Below, in pieces: positions 26,925 through 34,514 of a stretch of DNA of 64,000 nucleotides (position 1 is its first letter; the number at the start of each line of letters is the position of its first letter). Below the pieces are notes generated by a model that was not told where the DNA came from, ran no database searches, and saw only the letters and a list, made by a program, of their open reading frames with translations. Source of the DNA: AG25 sp035518815. GTDB taxonomy: Bacteria > Gemmatimonadota > Gemmatimonadetes > Gemmatimonadales > GWC2-71-9. Made by a program: the position numbers and the translations under genes. The DNA lies in NCBI GenBank assembly GCA_035518815.1, contig DATIXG010000082.1, positions 1-64,000 of the forward strand, read 5' to 3'.

Positions 26925-27584
26925 GTGGCGGATGAGCTGGATCGGCTGTTCGGGCGGCTCGTGGAGTCGCTCGTTGCGGCCGGGCCGGGGCGGTTGGCGG
27001 TCCCGTTCATCGCGGCCGAGCTGTACGAGCGGCTGGTCCCCTATCGCTCGAACCGCGCGCGCCTGAACGTCGCCACGCACCAGGATTACGAGATGACCGT
27101 GCTCCGTCTCCTGGCGGGGGAGCGCGGGTATGCGCAGCTCGAGCCGGCGGACGTGCAGGACGCGCTGCGCCGCGAAGCCGAGTCGCAGAATCCCGACACC
27201 GGGGTGTTTCGCAGCTTTCCCGATGCGCAGGTGATGATCAACCGGCTCGCGGCCGAGCGGTTTCTCAAGGCCGAACGCGCGTTCGCGCCGCCACTCTCGC
27301 CCGCGCCGGCTGTCCCGGAAGGCGCGCCTGACCAGGAGTCCGAGAACGAGGAGGAGCCCGAGGCTGCCCCGACGGGCTCGCATTTCGCTTTCGATGAGTC
27401 GGAGGCATCGTCGCCGCAGTGCGCCTACTGCGGCGGCACGCTGCCGGCCGCTCGTAAGGTCAACTTCTGTCCCCATTGCGGGCAGCCTCCGTCCGGCGAG
27501 CTGCGCTGTCCGGCCTGTGGGAGCGAGGTCGACGTCGGGTGGGCCTACTGCGTCGGGTGCGGGCGGTCGACGGGGTTCGAGTGA
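26925..27584 (+). CDS. Zinc-ribbon protein of unknown function
   Basis: A 219-residue protein (GTG 26925). The N-terminal 110 residues are helical and carry no known motif; residues 120-155 are acidic and Pro-rich. The C-terminus holds two zinc-ribbon units: C-A-Y-C-G-G ... C-P-H-C-G, and C-P-A-C-G-S ... C-V-G-C-G. Such rubredoxin-like knuckles mediate nucleic acid or protein contacts. Its stop overlaps the next start (GTGA). No function is assigned. Confidence 0.7.
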   Translation: MADELDRLFGRLVESLVAAGPGRLAVPFIAAELYERLVPYRSNRARLNVATHQDYEMTVLRLLAGERGYAQLEPADVQDALRREAESQNPDTGVFRSFPDAQVMINRLAAERFLKAERAFAPPLSPAPAVPEGAPDQESENEEEPEAAPTGSHFAFDESEASSPQCAYCGGTLPAARKVNFCPHCGQPPSGELRCPACGSEVDVGWAYCVGCGRSTGFE

Positions 27585-28669
27585 GGTCCCGCTCGCCCCG
27601 GGGCGACGCCCCGGGGACAACCGCCCGAGTAGCAGTTATCGCGGGCGACGGGATCGGGCCCGAGGTGATCGAGGCGGCGCTTCCGGTGCTCGAGCGAGCG
27701 GCGACGCAGCACGGGTTCCGCATCGAGTGGGAGCGTCTGCCGTACGGCGCGGAGCACTACCTCAAGACGCGGGAAACGCTTCCCGAGGACGCCTTCCAGC
27801 GGCTGCGTGATGACGCGGATGCCATTTTCGTCGGCGCATTCGGCGATCCGCGGGTCCCGGGGAACGAGCATGCGCGGGACATTCTGATCGGCCTCCGAAC
27901 CCGCCTCGACCTCTACGTCAATTTCCGTCCGGTGCAACTGTTGCACCCCGACCTGAGGGCGGTCAAGGGCGGTCAAGGGCGGGCGAGGGCGGGCGAGGAG
28001 CTGCCGATCGACTTCGTCATCTTTCGTGAGAATACCGAAGGCATCTATCTGGGTCGTGGACGCGCTTCCGGCGACGAGTACATCGCAGAGGAAGTGCACA
28101 CCGGGAAGGGCGTCGACCGCATCATACGCGCCGCCTTCGAGTGGGCCGCCACTCACGGCCGCACGCGCGTGACCATGAGCGACAAGTCGAACGCGATTCC
28201 GGCTCATCGAATATGGCAGGAGAAGTTCCGTCAGGTGGCCGCCGAGTATTCCGAGATCGAGGCCGAGCACCGCTACATCGACGCGCTCGCGCTCGAGCTC
28301 GTGCGCGAGCCGGAGCGTTTCCAGGTGATCGTCACGAACAATCTGTTCGGCGACATCATCTCCGATTTGGCGGCTGGATTGGTCGGTGGGCTCGGCTTCG
28401 CGGCGAGCGCCAATCTGCACCCGGGACGCGCGGGGCTGTTCGAGCCGGTACACGGATCGGCGCCGGACATCGCGGGCAAGGGAGTCGCGAACCCCATGGC
28501 GACGATTCTGGCCGGCGCGCTGATGTTCGAGCAGCTCGGGCAAGGAGGGGCGGCGCGTGCCGTGGAGCGGGCGGTGCGAGGGGCCCTGGCCAGTGGAGCG
28601 CGCACGCCCGATGCGGGCGGCACGGCCACGACCCGGGAGGTGGCGCAGGCCGTGGCAGCAGCGCTCTAG
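27581..28669 (+). CDS. Isocitrate/isopropylmalate/tartrate-type dehydrogenase
   Basis: A 362-residue beta-decarboxylating dehydrogenase: 'VAVIAGDGIGPEVIEA', 'RPVQLLHP', 'RENTEGIYLG', 'DKSNAIP', 'VTNNLFGDIISD', 'PVHGSAPDIAGKGVANP'. The G-D-G-I-G-P-E and N-P-M-A-T motifs fix the family. Substrate class cannot be settled: the length and 'YVNFRPVQLL' fit isopropylmalate or tartrate dehydrogenases better than IDH. The GTG 27581 start puts a palindrome-encoded S-P-R-G-D-A-P-G segment at the N-terminus, and a four-unit 10-nt repeat lies inside the gene. Confidence 0.8.
   Translation: MRSRSPRGDAPGTTARVAVIAGDGIGPEVIEAALPVLERAATQHGFRIEWERLPYGAEHYLKTRETLPEDAFQRLRDDADAIFVGAFGDPRVPGNEHARDILIGLRTRLDLYVNFRPVQLLHPDLRAVKGGQGRARAGEELPIDFVIFRENTEGIYLGRGRASGDEYIAEEVHTGKGVDRIIRAAFEWAATHGRTRVTMSDKSNAIPAHRIWQEKFRQVAAEYSEIEAEHRYIDALALELVREPERFQVIVTNNLFGDIISDLAAGLVGGLGFAASANLHPGRAGLFEPVHGSAPDIAGKGVANPMATILAGALMFEQLGQGGAARAVERAVRGALASGARTPDAGGTATTREVAQAVAAAL
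27595..27616. repeat. REP-like palindrome GCCCCGGGGC-GAC-GCCCCGGGG
   Basis: Two copies of GCCCCGGGG separated by CGAC, able to fold into a 9-bp hairpin with a 3-nt loop. It lies in the first codons of the dehydrogenase gene and encodes P-R-G-D-A-P-G. A related element lies at 31612-31633. Confidence 0.5.
27958..27997. repeat. 10-nt tandem repeat inside the dehydrogenase gene
   Basis: Four 10-nt units: GGCGGTCAAG twice, then GGCGGGCGAG twice. It encodes a K-G-G-Q-G-R-A-R-A-G stretch. The repeat length is not a multiple of three, so unit gain or loss would shift the frame; the present 40-nt array keeps the frame open. Confidence 0.7.
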
Positions 28670-28740
28670 AGGGCGCCCTACCCTGGCCCCTCCCTTCCAA
28701 CCATATTGCGCCGTCTAGTGATGCACGCGGAGTCCCACCA

Positions 28741-29949
28741 GTGAAGACCCAAGGCTCCACCACAGACGTCGTCTTCCTCTCAGGCGTCCGGACCGGCTTC
28801 GGCAGCTTCGGGGGCACTCTGAAGGACCTGTCGGCTATCGAGCTCGGCGCCGTCGCCGCCAAGCACGCGCTCGAGCGCTCGAGGATCCCCGCAGGCGAGG
28901 TGGGCCACAGCGTGTTCGGGAACGCGCTGCAGACTTCGGCCGACGCGATCTACTGCGCCCGCCACATCGCGCTCAAGGCGGGCCTGCCGATTGAGGTGCC
29001 TGCCCTGACGGTGAACCGGCTCTGCGGCTCGGGGTTCGAGGCGATCACGCAGGGCGCCCAGCTCATCCTCCTGGGCGAGGCGCAGGCGGTGCTGGCGGGC
29101 GGGACCGAGTCGATGAGTCAGGCCCCCCACGTGGTGCGCGGCGCGCGCTGGGGCATCCGCCTCGGCCCCGCTGCCCCGCTCGAGGACTCGCTGTGGGAAG
29201 CGCTGAAGGACCCCGAGTGCGGCCTCTCGATGGCCGAGACCGCGGAACGGCTGGCCGAGCGCTATCATCTCGCCCGCCGCGAAGTGGACGAAGTGGCGCT
29301 CGCCTCGCAGCAGCGCGCCACGCAGGCGTGGGACGCCTGCGTGTTTCAGGACGAAGTGATCCCGGTGCCGGTGAAGGGGAAGAAGGGCGAGGTCAGCGAG
29401 TTCCGCGCCGACGAGCACCTGCGGCCGAGCACGACGCTGGACGGGCTGCTCGCCCTCAAGCCCTACTTCAAGAAGGACGGGCTGGTCACCGCGGGGAACG
29501 CGTCGGGCATCGTGGACGGTGCCGCCGCCACCGTGGTCGCGAGCGCGGTGTTCGCGCAGCGTCACGGCCTGAAGCCGTTGGGCCGCCTGGTGGCATGGGC
29601 GGTGGTGGGCGTCGAGCCCAGCGTGATGGGCATCGGGCCGGCGCCGGCCGCGCGCAAAGCCCTCGCCAAGGCCGGGATGACGCTCGCGCAGATGGACCTG
29701 GTTGAGATCAACGAGGCCTTCGCCCCGCAATACCTGGCCGTCGAGAAGGAGTTGGGACTCGACCGCAGCAAGACCAACGTGCATGGCGGCGCCATCGCGA
29801 TCGGACATCCCCTCGCGGCGAGCGGCACCCGCATCACCGTCCACCTGCTCCACGCGCTGCGCCAGCGGAAGCAGCGGTTCGGGCTCGGCGCCGCCTGCAT
29901 CGGCGGCGGCCAGGGCGCGGCCGTGATCGTGGAAGCGTACCCGGGCTAG
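28741..29949 (+). CDS. Acetyl-CoA C-acetyltransferase (thiolase)
   Basis: A 402-residue thiolase (GTG 28741). The nucleophilic cysteine is C95 in N-R-L-C-G-S-G. The C-terminal catalytic pair is present in 'GGAIAIGHPLAASG' (His) and 'CIGGGQGAA' (second Cys). The length and the absence of HAD fusion fit biosynthetic acetoacetyl-CoA thiolase. With the hydroxyacyl-CoA dehydrogenase at 31653 it could form 3-hydroxybutyryl-CoA or serve butanoate/fatty-acid metabolism. A 71-nt spacer precedes it. Confidence 0.92.
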   Translation: MKTQGSTTDVVFLSGVRTGFGSFGGTLKDLSAIELGAVAAKHALERSRIPAGEVGHSVFGNALQTSADAIYCARHIALKAGLPIEVPALTVNRLCGSGFEAITQGAQLILLGEAQAVLAGGTESMSQAPHVVRGARWGIRLGPAAPLEDSLWEALKDPECGLSMAETAERLAERYHLARREVDEVALASQQRATQAWDACVFQDEVIPVPVKGKKGEVSEFRADEHLRPSTTLDGLLALKPYFKKDGLVTAGNASGIVDGAAATVVASAVFAQRHGLKPLGRLVAWAVVGVEPSVMGIGPAPAARKALAKAGMTLAQMDLVEINEAFAPQYLAVEKELGLDRSKTNVHGGAIAIGHPLAASGTRITVHLLHALRQRKQRFGLGAACIGGGQGAAVIVEAYPG

Positions 29950-29961
29950 GAGACTCCACCC

Positions 29962-30798
29962 ATGGGCGAACTGATGGTCCCCGCACTCGGCGCCGTCGTC
30001 TTCTATTTGTTTTCGGGACTGCGCGTGCTGCGCGAGTACGAGCGCGCCGTGTACTTCTTCCTCGGCCGCTCGTGGGGCGCCAAGGGTCCAGGTCTGATCT
30101 TTCTCCCGCCCTTCTTCGCCAAGATGCAGAAGGTCTCGCTCCGGGTGGTGGCGCTGGACATCCCCCCGCAGGACGTCATCACGCGCGACAACATCTCCAT
30201 CAAGGTCAACGCCGTGCTCTACATGCGGGTCCAGGACGCCGTGAAGGCGGTGATCGGCGTCGAGAATTACCTGTACGCCACGAGCCAGCTCGCCCAGACG
30301 ACGCTTCGCTCCGTACTCGGCGAGACCGAGCTCGACGAGCTGCTGATGAACCGGGAGAAGATCAACGACATCCTGAAGAACATCATCGACAAGCGCACCG
30401 AGGGCTGGGGCGTCGAGGTCTCCGCCGTGGAGGTGAAGGACGTGGATCTGCCGCCGGAGATGAAGCGGGCGATTGCCCGCCAGGCGGAAGCCGAGCGCGA
30501 GCGCCGGGCGAAGGTGATCAACGCGGAAGGCGAGCTGCAGGCGTCCGAAAAGCTCGCGCAGGCCGCGGCCGTCATCGGCAGCCAGCCAGCCGCGATCCAG
30601 CTCCGCTACCTCCAGACGGTCACCGAGATTGCGTCCGAGAACAACTCGACCACGATCTTCCCGATCCCGCTCGACCTCTTCAAGGCATTCTTCGACGCCG
30701 TCGGCAGGAAGGCGGAGGTGCCGCCGCCCGCGCTGCCGCAGACGACGGCCGGGGAAGCACTGCCGCCCGCCCGGAGCGATGTGAAGGCCAAGGCGTAG
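29962..30798 (+). CDS. SPFH-domain (stomatin/slipin) membrane protein
   Basis: A 278-residue protein with an N-terminal membrane anchor (residues 4-22) followed by the SPFH/Band 7 domain: 'YERAVYFFLGR', 'PPQDVITRDNISIKVNAV', 'YLYATSQLAQTTLRSVLGE', 'WGVEVSAVEVKDVDLP', then a coiled E-A-E-R-E-R-R-A-K-V-I-N-A-E-G helix. Slipins form membrane rings, often partnered by a NfeD-type protein; none is adjacent. The start follows the thiolase stop by 12 nt. Confidence 0.88.
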   Translation: MGELMVPALGAVVFYLFSGLRVLREYERAVYFFLGRSWGAKGPGLIFLPPFFAKMQKVSLRVVALDIPPQDVITRDNISIKVNAVLYMRVQDAVKAVIGVENYLYATSQLAQTTLRSVLGETELDELLMNREKINDILKNIIDKRTEGWGVEVSAVEVKDVDLPPEMKRAIARQAEAERERRAKVINAEGELQASEKLAQAAAVIGSQPAAIQLRYLQTVTEIASENNSTTIFPIPLDLFKAFFDAVGRKAEVPPPALPQTTAGEALPPARSDVKAKA

Positions 30799-30799
30799 C

Positions 30800-31648
30800 G
30801 TGGCGAACGAACGGGACCTGATCAATCGCGAAGCGCTCGAGCGGATCGTCAAGCGCGCGGCCGAGCTGCAGGCGCAGGAACGCGACATCGGCGACGGGCT
30901 GACGCGCGACGAGCTGATCGCGTTGGGGAAGGATGTCGGCATCCCGGCGCGCTACCTCCAGCAAGCCCTGATCGACGAGGAATCCCGGCCGGGCGGTGAG
31001 ACGTCCGGCCTGGCCGGGTGGCTCGCGGGACCCGCCACGCTCGGGGCGGCGCGCGTGGTGGCGGGAGACCGTCAAGGTGTCGAGCGCGCCATTGCCACGA
31101 CGCTCGATCAGGAGGAGCTGCTCCAGGTGAAGCGACGCCACGCCGACCGCACCACTTGGGAGGCGAGGACCGGAGCGTTCGCATCGCTCCAGCGGGCGTT
31201 CGGCGCCGGCGGCAAGACGTTCGCCCTCGCCCGGGCGAGCGAAGTCATGGTGCAGGTGACGCCGCTCGAATCCGGATTCTGTCACGTGAGACTCCAGGCC
31301 GACATCTCGAACCTGCGGCGGCAGCGGCTCGCGGGCGCCGCCACCCTGTTCGGGTTCGGGGCCATCGCGACGGCACTCGCCCCCGTGCTCGGCGTGCTCG
31401 CTCCCTGGGTCCTGCTCCCGGTCGCGGGCGGCGCGATCGCCGCGGTGGCGTATGCGCGCACCCAGCAGCGCGAGGGCGCGCGGGTGCACGTCGGGCTCGA
31501 GCAGCTGCTCGACCGCCTCGAACACGGGCAGACCCGCCTGGAGCAGGCGAGCGGGGAGTCGGGCCTCACCGCGCTTGGTCGGCTGGCGGATGAGATCCGG
31601 GGCTTCCTTGCCCCCGGGGCATCACCCCGGGGTCAGCGGAGGGGTTAG
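30800..31648 (+). CDS. Hypothetical membrane protein
   Basis: A 282-residue protein (GTG 30800) starting right after the SPFH gene. Residues 1-60 are helical ('NREALERIVKRAAELQAQERDIGDGLTRDELIALGKDVGIPARYLQQAL'-like; a short DNA/protein-binding helix bundle). Two hydrophobic helices lie at about 177-220 ('GFGAIATALAPVLGVLAPW'), followed by a helical tail. No catalytic motif; probably a membrane accessory to the SPFH protein. Confidence 0.65.
   Translation: MANERDLINREALERIVKRAAELQAQERDIGDGLTRDELIALGKDVGIPARYLQQALIDEESRPGGETSGLAGWLAGPATLGAARVVAGDRQGVERAIATTLDQEELLQVKRRHADRTTWEARTGAFASLQRAFGAGGKTFALARASEVMVQVTPLESGFCHVRLQADISNLRRQRLAGAATLFGFGAIATALAPVLGVLAPWVLLPVAGGAIAAVAYARTQQREGARVHVGLEQLLDRLEHGQTRLEQASGESGLTALGRLADEIRGFLAPGASPRGQRRG
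31612..31633. repeat. REP-like palindrome CCCCGGGGC-ATC-ACCCCGGGGT
   Basis: Two CCCCGGGG cores spaced by CATCA. It lies in the last codons of the hypothetical membrane protein (encoding A-P-G-A-S-P-R-G) and closely resembles the 27595 element. Confidence 0.5.
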
Positions 31649-31652
31649 CACC

Positions 31653-32540
31653 GTGGCCGACATCCGCCGAGTAGGAGTCCTGGGCTGCGGGCTCATGGGA
31701 AGCGGCATCGCACAGGTCGCGGCCACCGCGGGTTACGACACCCTGGTACGGGACGTAGGTCCCGATATCTGGACCCGCGCGCGCGCCGGTATCGAGAAGT
31801 CGCTCGCCAAACTCGTTGAGAAGCAGAAGGTCTCGGGCGCCGATCGGGATGGCGCCCTGAAGCGGCTCGCGTTCACCACCGCCACAGCCGATCTCAAGGG
31901 CTGCGATATCATCATCGAAGCGGTCACCGAGAACCTCGAGGTCAAGAACGCGCTGTGGAAGGAGCTGGACCCGTTGTGCGGGCCAGCCGCGATCTTCGCG
32001 TCCAACACCTCGAGCCTCACGATCGCGGCGATGGCCGCCGTGACCAAGCGTCCCGACCGTTTTGTCGGGCTGCATTTCTTCAATCCGGTGCCCCTGATGC
32101 CGCTCGTGGAGGTGGTCCGCGCGGTCACTACGTCGCAGGCGACGTTCGATCGGGTGTTCGCCTTCGCGCGCTCGCTCGGCAAGGAGGCCGTCGCGGCCAA
32201 GGACACGCCCGGGTTCATCGTGAATCTGCTGCTCGTGCCCTACCTCCTCGACGCCATTCGCGCGGTCGAGCGCGGCGTAGCGAGCGTGGCGGACGTGGAC
32301 AAGGCGATGCAGCTCGGCTGCGCGCATCCGATGGGCCCGCTTACCCTGCTCGATTTTGTGGGGCTCGACACGACCGCCAGTATCGCGGAAATCATGTTCG
32401 ACGAGTACCGCGAAACGCGTTACGCGCCGCCGCCGCTGCTGCGCCGCATGGTCCTGGCCGGCATGACCGGGCGAAAGAGCGGCCGCGGGTTCTACGATTA
32501 TTCCGTCGAGCCTCCGACACCGTCCAACCTCGGCCTCTAA
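31653..32540 (+). CDS. 3-hydroxyacyl-CoA (3-hydroxybutyryl-CoA) dehydrogenase
   Basis: A 295-residue protein from GTG 31653. NAD-binding G-x-G-x2-G is 'GVLGCGLMGSGIAQ'. Other landmarks: 'CDIIIEAVTENLEVK', 'NTSSLTIAAMA', the catalytic His in 'LHFFNPVPLMPLVEVV', 'DTPGFIVNLLLVPYLLDA', and 'GCAHPMGPLTLLDFVGLD'. It is single-domain, about the size of Hbd/PaaH. Together with the thiolase upstream it makes or uses (S)-3-hydroxybutyryl-CoA. Confidence 0.93.
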   Translation: MADIRRVGVLGCGLMGSGIAQVAATAGYDTLVRDVGPDIWTRARAGIEKSLAKLVEKQKVSGADRDGALKRLAFTTATADLKGCDIIIEAVTENLEVKNALWKELDPLCGPAAIFASNTSSLTIAAMAAVTKRPDRFVGLHFFNPVPLMPLVEVVRAVTTSQATFDRVFAFARSLGKEAVAAKDTPGFIVNLLLVPYLLDAIRAVERGVASVADVDKAMQLGCAHPMGPLTLLDFVGLDTTASIAEIMFDEYRETRYAPPPLLRRMVLAGMTGRKSGRGFYDYSVEPPTPSNLGL

Positions 32541-32556
32541 CCAGGGAGCGGCTTTC

Positions 32557-33162
32557 GTGTACCTGTTCGGCTATGACTGGCCCAGCCTCCATGCGGCCCT
32601 GAACGACTTCCCGGCTGCGTTGCTGTTCGTCACCGTTCTGTTCGACCTGGCGGCGTGGAAGACGAAACGCGCGTCGCTCGACGCGGCCGCGCTCTGGACG
32701 CTCTGGGCCGGTGTCGTTGGGGGATGGGCGGCCGCGGTTGCCGGCCTGCAAGCGGAGGACGTCATCGAACACGGAGAAGGGATTCACCGGCTGATGGAGC
32801 AGCACGAGACGCAGGCGCTCGTCACGATGAGCGTGTTCACAGTCGTGCTGGTCTACAAGCTGTGGCGCCGGAGCAACCTCCGGCCGGTCGAGCAGATCGC
32901 GCTGCGCGCGTTGAGCGTATTCGGGTTCATCGGGATTCTCTGGACCGGGATGATCGGGGGCGACCTGGCGTTCGAGCACGCGGCGGGCGTGCCCAGCGCC
33001 ACCCTCGACCTCGAGATCAAGGAGCGAGCACAGAGTCACCACCACCATCATGGCGACGCGGCGGACTCGGCAGACCACGATGGCGACCATCACGATGGCG
33101 ACCATCACGACGGCGACCATCACGACGGCGACCATCACGACGACGAGGACCACGCGCACTAA
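32557..33162 (+). CDS. DUF2231-like membrane protein with His/Asp-rich tail
   Basis: A 201-residue protein (GTG 32557). Four predicted helices span residues 8-140, starting 'LHAALNDFPAALLFVTVLFD', similar to DUF2231 proteins. Histidines near the membrane surface (H11, H72, H77, H83) could bind haem or metal. The C-terminal 40 residues are H-H-H-H-H then four D-G-D-H-H repeats plus D-D-E-D-H-A-H, a likely divalent-metal-binding tail. It overlaps the next gene by one base (TAATG). Confidence 0.75.
   Translation: MYLFGYDWPSLHAALNDFPAALLFVTVLFDLAAWKTKRASLDAAALWTLWAGVVGGWAAAVAGLQAEDVIEHGEGIHRLMEQHETQALVTMSVFTVVLVYKLWRRSNLRPVEQIALRALSVFGFIGILWTGMIGGDLAFEHAAGVPSATLDLEIKERAQSHHHHHGDAADSADHDGDHHDGDHHDGDHHDGDHHDDEDHAH
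33082..33141. repeat. 15-nt tandem repeat encoding G-D-H-H-D
   Basis: Four 15-nt units (GGCGACCATCACGAT/C), in frame, encode the His/Asp tail of the DUF2231-like protein. Units differ only at the last base, which suggests recent expansion. Confidence 0.8.
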
Positions 33163-33635
33163 TGCGAACGCGGAACGCGCATTCCCTCGTTCTTCTCCTT
33201 GTCGCCTGCACGCCAATCTCCACCCGCCCCGACTTCCACCCGTTTCCCCAAGCGGAGACCGTCCTGCTCGTCACTCGCCCCCAGTCCGTCGTTCCCTACC
33301 TGCAAACGCTTCTGGCCGCCGAGAGCCTCGGCGTGAGGCGGGCGAACGCCCGGGACGGATACCTCGAGGCCCACTGGTACGACGCGGGGACCCACCAGTC
33401 GACCCGCTCCGACGATGGCGTCACGGATCTCCCGAACACGGTCAAGATTCGCTGCTGGGCGGACCCCTACGTCCCCGGTGAGACCATGGTGACCGTCGAG
33501 GTGGTGTACCGGCCGCGCTACGACCCGTCACGCCTCGAGCGTGAGCTGGAAGTGCCAGTGCCCGCCGACCACGCGGGGGCGAAGTTGGCCGACAGGCTGG
33601 TTGCGAAGCTGAAGGAGAAGTTCGGGACGCCGTAG
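33162..33635 (+). CDS. Lipoprotein of unknown function
   Basis: A 157-residue protein whose ATG overlaps the TAA of the previous gene. The signal peptide is short and ends in a lipobox (L-V-A-C). A mixed alpha/beta mature part follows; its C-terminal 'ELEVPVPADHAGAKLADRLVAKLKEKFG' forms an amphipathic helix. Unrecognised. Translational coupling suggests a shared role with the membrane protein upstream. Confidence 0.6.
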   Translation: MRTRNAHSLVLLLVACTPISTRPDFHPFPQAETVLLVTRPQSVVPYLQTLLAAESLGVRRANARDGYLEAHWYDAGTHQSTRSDDGVTDLPNTVKIRCWADPYVPGETMVTVEVVYRPRYDPSRLERELEVPVPADHAGAKLADRLVAKLKEKFGTP

Positions 33636-33649
33636 CGGCCGGCGTGACG

Positions 33650-34450
33650 TCACGCCCCCGCGAGGGAGCGCACCCAGCGGTCCATCACGTCGAGATCGAT
33701 GACGGCGTCGCGGCAGGGCCCATTCGGGAGCTGCATCGTGAGCCCGAGGACGGGCAGCTTCCCGGCGACGTCGCGCAGTCCGGTCATCATGTCGCGTTCG
33801 CACGCAACCGCCACCACCGCGCGCGGCCGCCGTTCCCTGATCACACGCCTGGCCAGCTGTCCCCGGGTCGCGACGAACACGGGCACGTCGTAGCGGCCGG
33901 CGATGGCGAGCACCCCGTCCAACGTCTCCTTCGAGAGGCAGCGGGGGATCAGGACCAGCAGCTCCCCTTTGCTCACGCGCCGCCCGCGCCGCTCCGCCAG
34001 TGTGTTGTAGACGTCGATCGCGGCGTGCTCCACCCAGTCGCGCCGCCCGAACAGCCGCGCCACCCGGGACACGGCGTTCATGACCTGCAGGTAGGGCCCA
34101 CGCTCGAGCAAGCGCTCCGGCAGAAGCGCGGTCCTTCCATAATAGGAGAGCAGGAGCAAAACGAGCCACGCACCAGCCACGCCACCCGCCACGGCGATCC
34201 CCCACGCCAAGGCGGTGGGGACGCGTGGTGAGAGGAGCGCGAGGCGCGGCGCCAGGAGATAGAGCACGAAGCGCAGCAGGCCGAGCAGCAGCACGATGGT
34301 CAATGCCGCGTAGCGGAAGAACAGAGCCGGGGGCGCCGAGAAGTCGCCACCGCGCGGCAGCGGCTGGCCGTCCCACTCGTCCCACTCATGACCGAGACGC
34401 CGATCGGTCTCGATGCGAATCAACTGAGTGCGGGAGGCTTCGACGGCCAT
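33650..34450 (-). CDS. DUF116 family protein
   Basis: A 266-residue protein. Two hydrophobic helices (about 45-68 and 80-103) are followed by a soluble domain with DUF116 hallmarks: 'LVLIPRCLSKETLDG', 'VAVACERDMMTGLRDV', and 'GLTMQLPNGPCRDAVID'. The three cysteines in P-R-C-L, A-C-E-R-D and N-G-P-C are the family's conserved set and could bind a metal or FeS cluster. DUF116 has no experimentally assigned function that I can rely on. The divergent GlcD-like gene starts 65 nt away. Confidence 0.8.
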   Translation of the reverse strand: MAVEASRTQLIRIETDRRLGHEWDEWDGQPLPRGGDFSAPPALFFRYAALTIVLLLGLLRFVLYLLAPRLALLSPRVPTALAWGIAVAGGVAGAWLVLLLLSYYGRTALLPERLLERGPYLQVMNAVSRVARLFGRRDWVEHAAIDVYNTLAERRGRRVSKGELLVLIPRCLSKETLDGVLAIAGRYDVPVFVATRGQLARRVIRERRPRAVVAVACERDMMTGLRDVAGKLPVLGLTMQLPNGPCRDAVIDLDVMDRWVRSLAGA

Positions 34451-34459
34451 AGCGGGTCA

Positions 34460-34488
34460 AGCATCACCCGGCGCTCGGGCGGTGTCAA
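34460..34488 (-). promoter_or_regulatory. Promoter-like element for the DUF116 gene
   Basis: On the minus strand: TTGACA (34488-34483), 17-nt spacer, GATGCT (34465-34460, 3/6). The ATG at 34450 is 9 nt on and has no Shine-Dalgarno sequence, as at 21021. Confidence 0.35.
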
Positions 34489-34514
34489 GGCGATTGGTGC
34501 GTCCCGCGTCGAGC

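Noticed and set aside
33050..33162. Possible CRISPR or minisatellite array around the His-rich repeats
   Set aside because: The 15-nt units are in-frame codon repeats with no spacers.
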